Assembly: GCF_030463565.1 (NCBI RefSeq)
Contig: NC_134648.1
Coordinates: 11,573,806-11,637,805, forward strand
DNA length: 64,000 nt
DNA from: Pelecanus crispus
Taxonomy: Eukaryota > Chordata > Aves > Pelecaniformes > Pelecanidae
Direction: 5' to 3'
Within the stretch, counting starts at the first letter, position 1. Every line of letters starts with the position of its first letter. Made by a program: the position numbers and the translations under genes. Of the stretch, positions 24,446 through 38,849 are shown piece after piece. Below the pieces are notes generated by a model. The model saw only the letters and a program-made list of their open reading frames with translations, was not told where the DNA came from and ran no database searches.

Positions 24446-27400
24446 TTACTCCTGGGACTATGATTTTCTGCAGTATGATTTCCATGAACAACTTAGTGCT
24501 TGTGTAGTAGCCCCCTGTGAACAAGGGTCAACATCAAAAAACCCGTGTCCCTACTGCAAACCACAAAACATGGTCATCTTCAAGGGAGTAATTTACACTG
24601 AAAGACCCAGTGGCAGCACGGTGATAAAGAGCCTTTCGCAGAGCATAATGAGATGAATATGCTCACAAGGAAAGCCTATTTCTGCCTCTTTAAACCATGC
24701 CTTTTAATGTCCCGTGTCCTCAGAGCCTGAATTTCTGCTAGTGCCACAAAGCCCACACATAACACACATCCTGTTTGTCTATTAAAAAACCCCAAACCTC
24801 AAACTATAGCATATGCTAATGCCCCTTAACTAAAAGAGATGGAGGGGATTTTCTTTTAACTCCAGAATGACAATAACGAGAAAGCCAGTTACTCTGTGTT
24901 GCCGTTACTATAGAAGTGGTCCTCATTGCATGTCCTCCAGTATTTTGACCCATGTAATATTGAAGAGCCAAACTTTTATCACTTCCCTTGGGAGCTAGCT
25001 CTGTAGATGATGGCCATCTCTGCCAAAACACATCCAGCTTCAATTTCCTATTTCTTAACTTCATCCCATTGCACCTCATTATAATCAAAGGTATCACCTC
25101 AGCAACCCCTTTCCTGCCTTGGGGAAACCCTTGGCCCAGTGAAGTCCACAGCAGCCCCCGACTGAGTCCAATATGGCCTTTGAGGGGCTGCCGTTTCTCC
25201 AAGACAAGAGCACCTTCCAGCACCTGAAATGAAAGCGGAAGGACAAACCCCGAATACCCTCCGCTAGTCAATCAGCAGCTCACAGTGTCTTGTGAGCAGA
25301 CTGAAGGAGCTCAAGAGTGGCAGGATTAAGCACTGGGGGTTTTAACCATGCAGATCACAAAACATTTTGCTAACTCAATTAAAGGAAAGCTGATATGCAG
25401 TCAATGAACACTAGAAAACCCTGTCATATTGAACAGATGCTGTATATAAGGGGCAATTCCCAAAAGCTAAGCACAAATAAAATATTTAAAACCCCAAAGC
25501 AGACCTCATTTAAGCTATTTTGTTTACAATCTACCTGCCGAATGAACAAATTGAAATGACAAATCTAAATTAATTGGACATCCACTCAGAGCCTTCCTTT
25601 GGTGTAAGCAGAGTCTTCCCTAGCAGATGTCCAAAACTCTGGGGAAAAGGAAATGGACTGGCTAGATTTCTGCACTTAGGAAATTAAATTGAAATCTATT
25701 TAAAAATCATCTAGCATAGTGAAATCTGAATTTAGAATCAGAGAACATTCATCTGTGTATGGGGCCAAAAATGAGATACGTTCCATGCTTTTTACAGGGT
25801 TGTATTTCTTTTTTAATTCTGTGGAAGGAAAAAGGAAAGCATAACACTTTGTCAAGGTGTTTGCATGAGCAAGTCCAAGTCTGAGAGTACCAATTGCACA
25901 GCTTTTCCTTGCAGCCCTCTTTCAAAAGAATGCCATCCCAGCTTCTTCTGTGCACAAGTGGAAAACTTGCCTAGCCTTTACTTAGTACATGTGGAGCCCA
26001 AAAAGGGCAGAGCTGATCCAAAGAAGCTGTTTCTGCCTTGAAGAGGAAGACAGGCATGGCAGAGAAATAAATGGGCGGTGAGGAGCTGAATGCATGCATG
26101 CAGGAGTGAGTGTGCCCATGAACGTGTACCAGCTAGCCCTCACCCAGCACTGGTCTAGCTTGCACGCTGATCATTTACACGTGGTACGGGAAATCATTGT
26201 ACTGGTTGGCACCCATGAGTGACTACCATAATAGTGTCCACGGTCAGATTTAGCATGTTACTTTACGCAGTAGTGGCAAAAGTGGACTAAGGAGACATTT
26301 TAACATGACAAAACAAACAAAACAAAAAATGCAAAATAATATGAGAAAGCACCATGGCTCCAACTTTCAGTTTTCTAACACTGTTGTCACGTATTTGGCT
26401 TGCAGTACTGTGAGTAAATAACTAAAAGTCATGCTGAACATTTCTTACATATCTTGCTGCCTACTGAAAAACTTAGATCCCAGTAAAATGCATCAGTGCC
26501 CCATATACCTGGGAACTGCCAGGAACACAAGAAAGGGAGTCCAGAAACCTGCTGCTGTTGCTTTCCTAAGCTACTGGGGTGAAGTGCGGGAGGACGGGGC
26601 ATGGACTGGGTCACCGAAGCCTATCTGTGATCAGGCAAACATCTCAATTTTTCAAGTAGAAAGATGAGAATTCTCCAGTAGAGGTAAGCACTTCAGCATT
26701 CTCTGAAAAATTAAGCCAAAACATTTCCCTTCCCCCAGTACCCCTGTAGCCTGCCTAGGAGTGCCCAGCAGTTGTGCTCTCCCTGGGGATCTGAGATGCC
26801 CCAAAGCATCTCTCTGCTCTCCCTCATTCAGTGTAAGGGCTTGAAAAACCATCCCCACCATTAGTGACCAGGTTATTATTTATTTTGGGATTGTTTCCTC
26901 TCAGTCTTCTCTGCTGGACTTGTTCCAGGTTGTACAAATAACCACATTTTTATAGGAACAGAGCTGAGGGCTCAGGTTCTCCTGTGCCCAGGAAAGTGTC
27001 CTCCCCAAAAGGGGGGTCTCTCTCCCAGGCCCAAAGGTGGCTATGGGGTGAAGGAGGAAGGAAGAGCTGTATTTTACAGTTTGGCAACTGCAAATTCCCA
27101 GACAATTCATATAGTGTACCTTATTCTGCAAATCAGGAAAATATACAATTGCTCAGATTCCAAACTTTAGTAAAAGCAAATACATTTATAGGAACATGGA
27201 CCATGAAGTCTTAATTCCTTTTAAACATAAAAGCAAATTTAAAGGCAGCTGTAAAGCTACCACTGTTGTCTGCGGAGCTCACCAAAGTACCAGATGCTGC
27301 TGCAGCAAAATTTCCAAGCGGGTACAGTAGGACAGATGGCATGACATCACCTGACAACATTCTTAGGACAGAAATGTTTATTTTGATATTGTAATGTGTG

Positions 27401-30071
27401 ATTATTTTCTCCTTATGTTGCTGCAATTCCTATGCTAAGTACAATCATTACTAACCTAATTAGATATGGCATACTTCTACGAAGTAACAAATGATAATAT
27501 AATATTAGAAGCAGGGTAAATGGATACTGAAATGATCCCTATCATTTTTATACAAACATAATCCATGACAGGAATTTATGCATAGATAAAAGCAAAGAAG
27601 CTAAGTTTTATGCCTATATTTTTGAGCCCATTAGTGTCTGAACAGCATAAAAACATCCTCATTATATTGAGAATTCACTGTTCTTTTGGACTGAGTATTC
27701 CAGAGTCACTGAAGTACATTAAATGCTGAGGAATTTACTCATGCAACAGCATTTAAAGGATTTGCATCCAGCATTGGGGTAATAACGTGCTTTAGACACT
27801 GTAAACCATCCCAGGTCAAATCCTGTATTTTCTGAGGATAAAAACTACATAAAAATACAAAGAACATTTTCAGCTATGTCTTCAGCATCCGCATTACACG
27901 ACATGCCCTGGAGATGGCCGCCTCTTACTGAGCTCCTTTCCTTAAAAAAATTCTAACTATCCAAAGAATGCAGTAAAGCCATGAAATATGACTGTTGTCA
28001 AATAATACCACGAGAAAAATTATAATCCACTTAGGAATTTAAAAGAACCAAGACAAATTGCCAATGGCAGGGGATGCAAGCATTTAAGCTGGTGCAGAAC
28101 AAAGACAAATCACCTACATTTGTTTTATCAGCCAGGATATATATTTGTAACGGCTCTTCACCAATTTGGCGCTTGTATTCTAAGGCAACAGCCTTTCTGG
28201 TCCATGAAACAGAGGTTTGCAAATTGCTACAGCTCTCTGCTGCATCTCTGTGCTTCCCTACACCTGCGGAGCTAACGCCAAGCCTTGACAAGCCTGTAGA
28301 GGACCAAGTTTTTTATTAAACAGTGGTGGCCAAGATGCAGATGGCAGTGAAGCCAACCCTCTCACACTCTCGGTGTGGGCGAGCTGGGCATGCAGAGCTG
28401 CTGGGGTACCCGCTCCCTCAATGCTCCTGTCTGTCGGGGTTGCACAGCTCTACAAAGCCATAATGAGCATCATGCGGTGGGGCAAGTGGCTCCCTGGGCC
28501 CTGCTGAGGCTGGGTGACATGGATGCGGAGCAAGGTGGAGGGCAGGTGGCCCGAGAGAGGGCCCTCAGCAGCTGCTTCTGCAGGGATGACCTTGCTCATG
28601 GGCATAGCACCCTGACTGCAAGGGTGCTGTACCCTCCCGCTGCACCCAGGGGCGCGGCCATCATTTCACCCCCTTGAATTGCACTCACACGCCTGGGAGT
28701 CAACCCACAGGGGCGTGAGCGGTGTAAGCTCTTCTGCAAACACCCCTGGCCCTGCAGCAGGACAGCGAGCTGGTGGCTTGCTGGACCTTGCACACCCATG
28801 GCCTGGTTGAGCAGGAGAGGGAGGTGGCAGCATCCCGCTGCCTTGTCTGCCCTGCACGACTCAATAATAGCACCTTGCTAGCTGGGCTGCTTCATGAGAT
28901 CTGTAGGTTCCTGCAAATTTCAAGCATAAAAACCACGAGGGTGAGGCCGCCTATATCATTACTTGCAGCAACAAATCCCTATGAGAAAATACCATGGGAA
29001 GAGGCTGGCAACTTGAATGGATCGTAGTCTTCTGTGTCCAAGGAAACTCCACCACACAAAGGAGAAGTACATTAAAAAGGCTCTGCTGCAGGTCTTCTCT
29101 CTCCCTGACACAGAGGCACAGCCTCTCAGCTCTCTTTGGACCGAATATATTCTGCACTGGAGGTCACAAGGACTACTGCTGCAGCTCAGAGGGACAGGTG
29201 AGCAGAAGGCAGGTGGGACAGCCTGACCTTTCGCTGAAATGAGAGAAAGCACTGCTCAACTGCTTGGCACCGTGCAGTGATTCCCTCAGCACCTCCACAG
29301 ACTGGTCCAACCCATCTTTTAAAAATGTGCTGCTGCCTGTGCAGCAACTGCACTTTCGGAGGAAAAAGGAGCCAGGTGGGGTGGACTGATTAAAAACCAA
29401 TCACTAGTATATCAGCAGTCTGCATGCAGCTCTAACCTGTACCCTACCCAGCCTCAGCTCTGCTGTCTTGCTGTATCTTGTAAATCTGACACTCTTTAAT
29501 TTCCTGCTGATGTAAGAAAATCACTTGGTCTGCCAACAATTTTTCTTATTTCTACCAAAACACTAGTAACTGACTATTTCATTCCAGTTGCTGTTGTCCG
29601 CTACTGAAGCAGATTGGGAGTTATATTTACAACATTTTAATGCTAATAACTGGAGTCTGTACCAACTCCTCTTATTAAGGTTTTTAACACTTTCATATGA
29701 AATGTTAATCGAACTTTCTGTGCTTGTATGCTACGATACAACTGCCTGTTCAACCTAGTCTTTCAAGGACCTCCACCCATTCAGACTCCTGCCTGGATCT
29801 GCTCAGGGAGTGAATTGGGCATGTGAAGTAAAAGGAGCTCTTTGGTTATTTTATGGTTGCAGAAATGGGGAGGTAGGTGACGAGCAAGGGCAGTTTCCAG
29901 CCCTGACACATTAATGTTGCCCAGCACTTCCCAGCTACTGCCACAGGAGCCCCAGTGTGAAACTGGACTTGCTGGTTGGGCAAGGTGCTCACACAACATT
30001 TTCATCAGCTTTCCTGCAACAGTGAAGATGCATCCTTCAGTTCTGGCCTGTCTGATTTGAGACCCTGCGGT

Positions 30072-30260
30072 CCCAATTCCAGAAGTGCTGAGTGCTCAGA
30101 TGGGAACATTATGCCTGAATATAGGAAGCTCTCAATAACGCTAAGTATTCTGCAAAATCAGGCTCATGACAAATCAAAGTGGACCCTCAAAATCAGTGGC
30201 CCATTCATTCTTTTGCACCTGAACTTCTCGGTTTGTCAAATGTGAGTAATAATTCTCCTT
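30072..30260 (+). repeat. Ancient sauropsid repeat / MIR-like remnants (tentative)
   Basis: 'AATTCCAGAAGTGCTGAGTG', 'AGGAAGCTCTCAATAACGCT' and 'TGCAAAATCAGGCTCATGAC' resemble a dispersed sauropsid repeat (recalled 'CAGAAGTGCTGAGC..', '..CTTCTGAAAATCAGGC'). At 30224-30260 'CTCGGTTTGTCAAATGTGAG' and TAATAATTCTCC resemble the plus-strand MIR core. Both are strongly decayed. Confidence 0.4.
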
Positions 30261-30549
30261 CATCTAAAAAATGACTGCACTAATACATCTGTGAAATGCA
30301 AATGGGGGAAATTATTAATTCCGTTTCGAGGAGAGGTTAGACAGTGCACAGCGAGCAAGGCACGGGGCCACGCATTTTAACAAAAGAAGAAAACAACTGA
30401 ATAGTTGCTTATCAAAGAAGGGCCATCTACATCTACACTGAATGAAGCAGGAACAAATAAACACGTGAGCATGTAATTAACTGCTGCACTGCAGAGCAGA
30501 CACATGAGGACATTTCCCAACTTCTGAGAGCTTGACTTTGCAGTCCAGC

Positions 30550-31340
30550 TAAGCAATTTTTGGGCGGGTGTAGTGGTGGGGGAAGCTGCAGCGGAACAGG
30601 AGGGGAAAACGTGGTGCAGAGGCACAGCCAAGCACGAAGGTCCTTGGGGCAAGCGCAAGGGCGGCTGCTTGGGGTTCAGCACGCAGGCAGCGTGGGGGAG
30701 ATGCACAGCCATAGCCCACCGCACTGCCAATGCCAGCCCAACCCACGCGTCCCCCCACTCCTCCTCCCCGCGGGAACAGCACGGCGCTGCGCAAGGCTGT
30801 GGGAGGCAGAGGGCCCCCCACTGCGATGACCCCCCTGATTTTACAGCTCTCCTGGGCTCATCGCAGGGGCTGCGCTCCCGGGCTCTGCTCCAGCTACCCC
30901 ACAACCTCACTCACGCGCTCCCTCCCTCCTCCCTGATTTCACGTTTCCCTGGCCAGAGCCGGTGCCCTGTGTAACGTCAGGTTACTACTACCCAACTACC
31001 CCTACCCTGGCTATTTTCAGCGCGGGGGCTTTGCGCGAGTGCGGGCTGGGACACGGGCAGGGCTGGGGCAGCGGCCGCGGTGCAGGGCCCGGCAGAGGGA
31101 GCTACCATCGCTGCTGGCGCCGGCGCTCCTCTTCAGTTACGCAAAAGCAGCACTTTTAATTTTGCTGGGAAATTTCCGGCAGCAGCGGTGGGGTTTGAGA
31201 AAAGGGAGAGAGTGTGTGAAGGCAGCGGTGAGTGAGCACAGTCAGGCCTTGGCGGTCTTTCCACCCGCCCTGGGCGCTTAACGTGGGCTGACTTCAGTTG
31301 CGCTCCGTCTCTCTGCACGCTCCACCGCGTTTTCGCCCCC
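30550..31340. promoter_or_regulatory. Intragenic CpG-rich block, candidate internal promoter or enhancer
   Basis: The block is markedly richer in G+C and CpG than its AT-rich surroundings. At 31019-31133 I count about 14 CpG in 115 bp, including a NotI-type GCGGCCGC. Donor-like GTGAGT sites occur on both strands at its edges (plus: GCAGCG|GTGAGT near 31229; minus: GCGC|GTGAGT near 30912). This fits an orphan CpG island but no transcript is shown. Confidence 0.4.
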
Positions 31341-34300
31341 GGACACTCCCTTGAAGAGCCCACGCCCTGACCCTACAACCGGGCTGGGGGAGCTGGCCCA
31401 GGCTGCCCACCACATCTCCATGTGGTCCCCCGGGAATGTCACCAGCCGGGAGGTCTGCTGCAACACCGCTGTTTCCAGATTGGAGCCTGTGTCAATACTG
31501 GACACTCTTAAAGTGGTTTTTTGGCACTTCTAACTACAGACACCTGAATATGAACATTTTACAGAGTATGACATTCGCTTCCCAGGGCCACCACATAGCT
31601 CTCCTGCACTGCACAATAAATGACCCTTGCATTTAGTCAAACTTTGTCTGAATTTAAATTAAAATGACCTCAAATCCCGAGTCTGCCACTCCAAGACGTT
31701 AATCCAAATGTGGGTTTGCTTCCTCGTCCTTTCACATCACAAAGACGCTAAAACAAGGACTTCCTTACGACTGAAATGCTGAACTGCTTTTTATACTGTT
31801 TACAGGGAATACAGAAAGGATAAACAATGCCTGTAACAATGGATATTGTTCAAAGATGGAGGGCTTCTTTTGAAAGATCTCATTTATTTTTCATCACTTA
31901 GGTGGTTTGATTAACTTTGGTGAATTTTACTGCATTTGGCTAATGACGGCAGGCTGTTTTTATGGCCCTTGAGCAATTGCTTTCACTTTCTGGTTCTCAG
32001 GCACAATTCTCCCTGGGCTCACAAAGCCCTTTTACAACAACAATAAAACCTGAATTAAAACATAAAGAATATTTTATTTCTTTGCCACTTTTTAAAATAC
32101 ATTTTGAAATTTGGACCTAACACAATCTGACAGTTTGGATAGGTGGATTAATACTGAAAATGCCCATCAACCATGTTCTTTATAGCCCTATATAGATATT
32201 TTAGATGTAAAGCTGTCTGAAGTGCTCACAGTTGAAATGAATGTGGCAGCAAGAGTGAGAAACCTCTAAGAGGAAGAGAAGAAAGGGCTTTATTTGTTGG
32301 GTGGTGGCAGGATTTTTTTCCTGACTGGAAAGCAAGATTTAAAATAAATAAAATAATTGGAATTATTATCATTTCAGTGTTATAGTCTTTGAATTTTATA
32401 GCTACTTGTGTAACAGTCAATTGCTTAGATCCCTTCTAATCTGCTTGCATACTCAGTTTACATTTGTTAGGGAACGTGGGATTACTTGGTTTAAGCATTT
32501 GTCCTGAACTTTCACAGAACCACTACAGTAAAAATGTAAAGCCCCCATTAAGGAAAACCTGCTTGGGAAGCAAGAGATGGGTACAAAAACTTGTTAATCT
32601 GTTGAGAATATAGTTATATAGGGTAGGCAATAATTAAAGGTAACTAAAACGCTGATGCTTGGACCTACAAGGGCAGCTTCTGTGCACCATTTAGGAGTTG
32701 TACTTGAGCACAAAATGCCACAAAAGGAAAATACAGCTTGACATTTGTAAACTGGATTGATTTTCATCTAAAAGGAGGAGTGATTTTACCTATCCTTAAC
32801 TGCAGAGTCAGTATTCCAACATTTTGCAACTGTGCCATCTTATGTCTCCCAGACTATCTTCCGCCATGCAGAGTTACAGTGAGGGTTGCTTATTGTTTCT
32901 TTTCTGTATTTTTTTCTTTTGTAAATGGAACAATTTTGTGGCTAGGCAAGGGAAAAAAGTCAACGGCCCTCCGCAAGTGACAGGACTCTACAGAGCACAT
33001 TTCCGACCCACCAGAATGCCCACTCTAAATTAACATAACTGCCTGACATTGAGGGGCTTTTGTACTTTTAAACACCAATTGCCATTGGAAGAACCCCAGA
33101 AATGTTTAAGGCTCCACTCCTACAATGAATTCCCTGTAGGTGGACCTTTGTGTCCATGCACAGCCCCATTGAAGTTGCTGGGAGTCACCATGGGCAGACA
33201 GACCTGAATTTCTAATTGCTGTACAGGAATACAGACTGCAAGGGGCCTCCCAGGATCATCAAGTCCTGGCCCCAGGTGCCATGTCAAATAAGCCTTTTTC
33301 AATAAACTTCCAGGTTACATTTTAAGGTGGAATTGGTCTATTTGCCCCCACTACTATGAGGTTTTCTGGCCTGGTTTTGGGCTGGGTGGGAGGAAGGGTG
33401 ATCTTTTTTTTATATAGAATGCTGGAAACCCATTTGATCAAAAAAATACTTTATGTCATTTTCTGTAAAAAGTCAGAAGTGTAATGAACATATACCTATA
33501 TTTTTTTTGGAAGATACGTGAGAGCTCTTACATGGCTCTCACGTAGCAGTGTATACATGTATTAGTTTCTGAGGTCAGCAAAGGCACAAAGGTGTACAGG
33601 AGATGCTGCAACCACAGCACATGCCTACATGACCTCACATGCACACTGCGCGAAACACACATCTTGCCTGGCTTGCTGATTTTGTTATTTAAAAAGTAAT
33701 AAAACCCCATCCTTTCTATGCTGCGCAAAATGTTATCTGCAAAAAAAAAAAAAAAGTTGCACCAACACGAAGACAGACGTACAAAACAACAGGCAGAATT
33801 GATATTTTCTTCAACAGCACTAAATGAGGCTGGGGGTTGGCTCTCATCTCCAAGGAGGACTTTTGGTGCTTGCTGGAAAAGTCTGTGCATCGGGGATGGG
33901 GAAGGCTGGCAGGAGGCAGGGCCTCTCAGAGCTGCCCCTGCAGACAGGCGTGTGCCAGTGCCTCTGCCCAGTGCCTCTCCAGCAAGTGCCCTTCTGAGCT
34001 TGCCCTGGGAACTGGTCACACTGCCTTGGGGTTTTTTTCTATGCCCTTGTTTAAGATCCAAATAATCAAATTTACTCTAATTTGATCTAAACAATGCTTC
34101 TCCTTCTCCTCACTCCCCTTTCCTGGGCAGTGGCAGTGAGACACTGCCCACAGGGGCTCATCCCTCGGCTCCCCACAGCGCCCACCTGGCGGGTCCAGGC
34201 TGTCCCCGCACAGCCCTCCACAACTGCACTCGCAGCGTGGGCGTAAGGACTGATCTAAATTGGGATTAATGCGTGACTGGCAATTGACTTTTCTTCATGT

Positions 34301-36638
34301 CTCATTTTTGCAATGTTACAGCACGCGAGTAACTGGTTTTTTAGAAACAAGTCTGGGTAGTTTGATGCTCTTTCTTCTCTAGTAAGCCTCCTGCATAAAT
34401 GCTCTGCATTTAGAAGGTAGGTTTCTCAACAGTATGCTCACAAGCTGGGACAAGCTCCGGTGGGTCTTGCTGCACCCTCAGGAATTCCAAATAATATTAG
34501 TTTACTCCAAAAAAGGCTTTACAGTATTTATGGGACCGTCCTGGGTAACTGTGTTTCTATTCAGGCCTCCACTCTCTCTGCAATGCAAGTGGATGTGTTG
34601 CATTCCCCAGAGCCTGCACCTGCCCGAAAAACGAGGGCCCCAACACGTCCCCAAGCCACCGGCCCACACACTGTGTGTGAGCACAACCGGCTCTGAGCCG
34701 CGCCACCACAGCGGAGCGGGACCCGCGGCTGCTTCCCCTGCCAAAGCAGCATCTTCTCCTCATTTTTGGTCTGTCAGTCATGTTGCAAATATATTCATGT
34801 CACTCAGCTGGTTTCATGTCGCAGACACCATCAGTGTGACGGGCAACCACATGTTATCTGTTAAGAGCGTACTTGGTTTGAGGGAGGTTTTTTTCAGAGG
34901 GAAACACATAAAAGTTACTTAGTTGCTGAACTCTCCTTCGCTGTCTATAAAGCCACGCAGATACACAGAGTCTCTACATTTTGCAGATAGTTTTGCATTA
35001 TAAAAACCTATGGAAAAAGGATTATTAGGTGGTATACTGGCAAAACAGTAAATCAAAACACCCTGAAATGCCATTTCATTCACATACAGTACAGTAACGC
35101 TGAGCATTACATGGCCACATCCTGTTTTCCCGATAACCTCGAGGCACGCACATAACATCCTGGTGTGCAGCAATCTGGATATGGCAGAGCCCATAAATCA
35201 GCAGGACACATTACATGGGGTCAGCAAGCCAAGGACTCGGAAAGCTGCGTATCGATAAGGCTGCCTGATAAGAAAACCTGGTTTCTGCATCAGAAATACA
35301 AACCACTGTCTGGATGTACTCAGGGCTGGAGAAGGTGTCCCAGCTGCGGATTAGTCTGGGGGACACAAAAATGAAGCTTTAGCCCACCAGAGCGAGGATT
35401 GCCGGGAGAGTGTGGGAATCAGGGCCATGGGAAGGCAGAGGGATCCCAGGGAAACCAGCGAGTACCTAACAGTCAGGTAAATGCTGAGACCAAATATTTC
35501 CTCCCTCAAAGTTAATTCAACCTGGCAAAACGTGACATTTAGCAAACCAACACACTGCCACATATTTAGTATATGAATAGCTGAGATATGGTATATTTTC
35601 ATTGGGATGTTTCTCTGCCAGGAGCATTCCTCTGTTGTAAGGTTTCTGGGCTATGTCTCCAATCTCCATTATGCAGGGTAAACACTCACTGGATAACACC
35701 CCTGGCCAGAGCCCATAAATGCTATGGTTTCCAGTGCTAATTATAAAGAGCAAGTGATAGCTTCTCTCTGCTCCAAGCTACTGTATTTTACTGGGAATCT
35801 GAACAAGAATGGCCTGTCTGTATCACCCATTCATGGCAGTATTTGTTTTTCAGAGATTATCGCAGTAAAAATTCTCAGGTTCAAGCTGAAAGAAGCTGTT
35901 TTGATTTATTTGTGATGCAGTAGAAACAGTGCTAGGCTACTAACAAATGTTCATGGTAAATATATGATGATTAATATCAAGGTTCAGGGCTAACTGGAGT
36001 AAATTAAACTTTACAGCCAACTTCATAAACTACCCTTGCAGGTATAGTATGCAGACTAAAAATCAAAACAAAAACAAAACCTTCCTAAAAAAAAAATCCC
36101 CCAAAAATCCAAACCTTGGACTGGACCTTGAGACACAATTAAAGATCAAGGAAGACTGAATGATTGGATATTTAAATAGGCATCCTCAATTAAAAAAAAA
36201 AAAAAGTGATACAGTTAAATGGCACGTGCTTGGGAGGCTGGAAGTAAAAGGGACAATCCTGATACTTGAAGGCTATCCCAAATGTCAGATATTTAAAATA
36301 ATATGCATAGTTAAGTCCTTAGTTTTGTTTCTGGTAGGAAATAGATTAGGCTTTAACTTAAAGTCTAAGTACTGAATTATTCCCAAAAACACGATGCAAT
36401 TTGGTACAACTGCTAAACTAGGTCAACAGTGAGACAGGCACCATAGTGAACCACACCTGCTTTCAGAGAGGCCTCGCACTTCTGCAAATGGGGAAAAAGA
36501 GCAAGAAAGGAAAATACAGTACTACAGTGAAAGGAATATTGCACTGGGCAGTAGCGAATGCAGAAACACAGGGTGTATTCCATCAGGCTTAACCCCGGAG
36601 AGCATCCTCAGAGGGTGGGGAGCAACAGAGAAAAGCTA

Positions 36639-36854
<216 letters not shown>

Positions 36855-38787
36855 CTAAATATAATTGGGACTTATGCATGTCCCGATGTATGTTTATATT
36901 AATTTTAGCAAATAATTAATTCAGAATGAGTTAAATTGGAAAAACACAGAAAAATACGTAGAAAAAGAGGTCCCAACCCAGCAAGCTAATAATGGTGCAA
37001 ATAAAAGATCTACCTCTTTGTTTCCTTGGGGCTGTAACTCACTGTTGATTTTTTGTTTAAATTATATACTAGATTTTAGAGATTTATAGAGACTTCACAT
37101 AGACTCACAGCTGACCCTTCCTCAGAAACTGGCAGCAAGACTCACAGGAGATATTATTGCCTTGGGAGTCAAGAGGGCTGGCCTCCATTTCTGGCTCCTA
37201 ATGTGCCACATGTTACAAGCAAATCACCTCTCTTTCTGCCTATTTCTTCTGCCACTCTCAATTCCCCTCTCCTATTTAGAGTATAAGGTTTCCAAGGCAG
37301 GGACCGTCTCTTACTATGCATTTGCACATTGGGTCTTTGACTTCTTTTGGAGCTTTTAGGCAGCATTATATTACAGATAATAATAAATAATTACTGTAGA
37401 GAGCTGAATCATACCCTAAAAAGAAAAAGAAGGTTTTAAATTGATAATAAAGAGGGAATGACATGATCTAGAGAGAGAAGGGATGTTAACCACCATCTCT
37501 AATTCACCTCAAGAGAAAGAATAAATGCTATCTCTTGCTCCTCATCGTGGAAAATTAGATGAGAAGGAAACAAAACAGTAGAGGAAGAAGGGAAAGGCAG
37601 CAGCTCAAAGGCAAAACTGGTCTTGGGAGAGACACAGGCACAAGGAAGGCAGGGGAGAGGCACCAAAGGTTAGAAAACAAAGATAATCCTGAACTAGATT
37701 GAGAACCAGGGAGAGGTCACAGGTAGCGTGTGTCCACATCCCATAATGGGAGGGTGGTACCTGACTCCAACCCTCATATTTAGGCAATGAAGGTGTGAGG
37801 CTTGTATTAAATAGAGAATTACAAATGTGACTGGTTAGACATGAACAGGAATTCTAATGAAGCAAAAACTCATGCATGAGTTTTGACTGATTTAGAAATA
37901 CTAATAATCCTATTCTGAGAGAAAACATGGAAGAATAAAAGAAGACAATTCAAAATGCCTGCCTTAGAAAATAATGTTATAAATTAGGAATATCAAGAAA
38001 AAGGAAATAATCAGGGATGCAGAAAGATAACCTTAGTCTTAAATATTAAATAGCAGCAAGTTAGAAAATCATAAAAAACTGGGTAAGAGTGAGAAAACTG
38101 CAGTTCAAACGGTGTCAGAAGCATGGTGTCATTTGGCAAGGGAGACATAAAGTTAGTATTCATCCACAAAGAAATAATGATCTTTCCTGAAATTAGCCAT
38201 GAAACCAACCTGGGAAAAGGAGTAGGGAAATAGCCATGGGAAAGGCTTGATCAATTTGAGCAATGGAACTCAGAATAAACATTAGATACTTATCAAAGTG
38301 ATACCAGGCAGAGCAGGACCTTCAGGAAGTGAAGAGTTATCAGCAACCAGATACACAGAGATGTTTTCTACTTAAGGCTAAACATATATGGTTTTGGAAG
38401 AGTTTTTAGCCTCAGTTTAAAATAAATAAAGGCATATTCTCGTTACAGACAGAAGCGAGATTTAGCTCTTAAAAAAGAAACATGCATCCTATTATTTTTT
38501 ACAAAGCATTTTCCTACAATATGTAATGCTGACTGGAAATCACATATCACAACTGCTTGCATATGTATTAATGCTTCCTACCTAAATATAAAAAAACCCC
38601 AAAACCCTCAAACCCAATGATTTTCCCTCATATAGAATCAGGTGATAGGACATTGGGACTAGTGTTTGGTTTGGCCACAGGGAATGTTAGATATGGAGTA
38701 GTGGTTCTGTCCATCTCAGGAATTAATATATCACATTCAGTACACCATTCAAGTCTTTCTAAAGGAGAGTATAAATGGAAGAATTAC

Positions 38788-38849
38788 CTGAAATGGGAGC
38801 TGTGACTGATGGCTGTATAGGATAGGCCTGCTGAACGAATGGCTTTACA
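38788..38849 (-). CDS. TEAD1: TEAD1 coding exon, linker (residues 171-192)
   Basis: This 62-nt exon completes the split Asp codon and encodes VKPFVQQAYPIQPSVTAPIS plus the first base of a Gly codon. The acceptor is CTTTATTCCAG and the donor TCAG|GTAATT. From memory, mammalian TEAD1 reads Ala and Pro where this sequence has Ser (PSVT) and Ser (APIS), a normal level of linker drift between birds and mammals. Confidence 0.93.

Noticed and set aside
24816..25271. 151-codon minus-strand open frame in the 12.3-kb intron
   Set aside because: It has no recognisable domain, no exon-like borders that would join TEAD1 in phase, and opposite-strand frames of similar size.
30377..30910. 177-codon minus-strand open frame in the CpG-rich block
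   Set aside because: High GC lowers stop frequency; overlapping frames on both strands are equally open and the product is low-complexity Ala/Pro/Ser-rich with no family.
33528..34061. 177-codon minus-strand open frame
   Set aside because: It spans a GC-rich half and an AT-rich half including a poly-Phe run from an A-tract; no domain, not spliced to TEAD1 exons.
34434..34922. 162-codon plus-strand open frame
   Set aside because: No recognisable domain, three competing frames on both strands in the same GC-rich patch.
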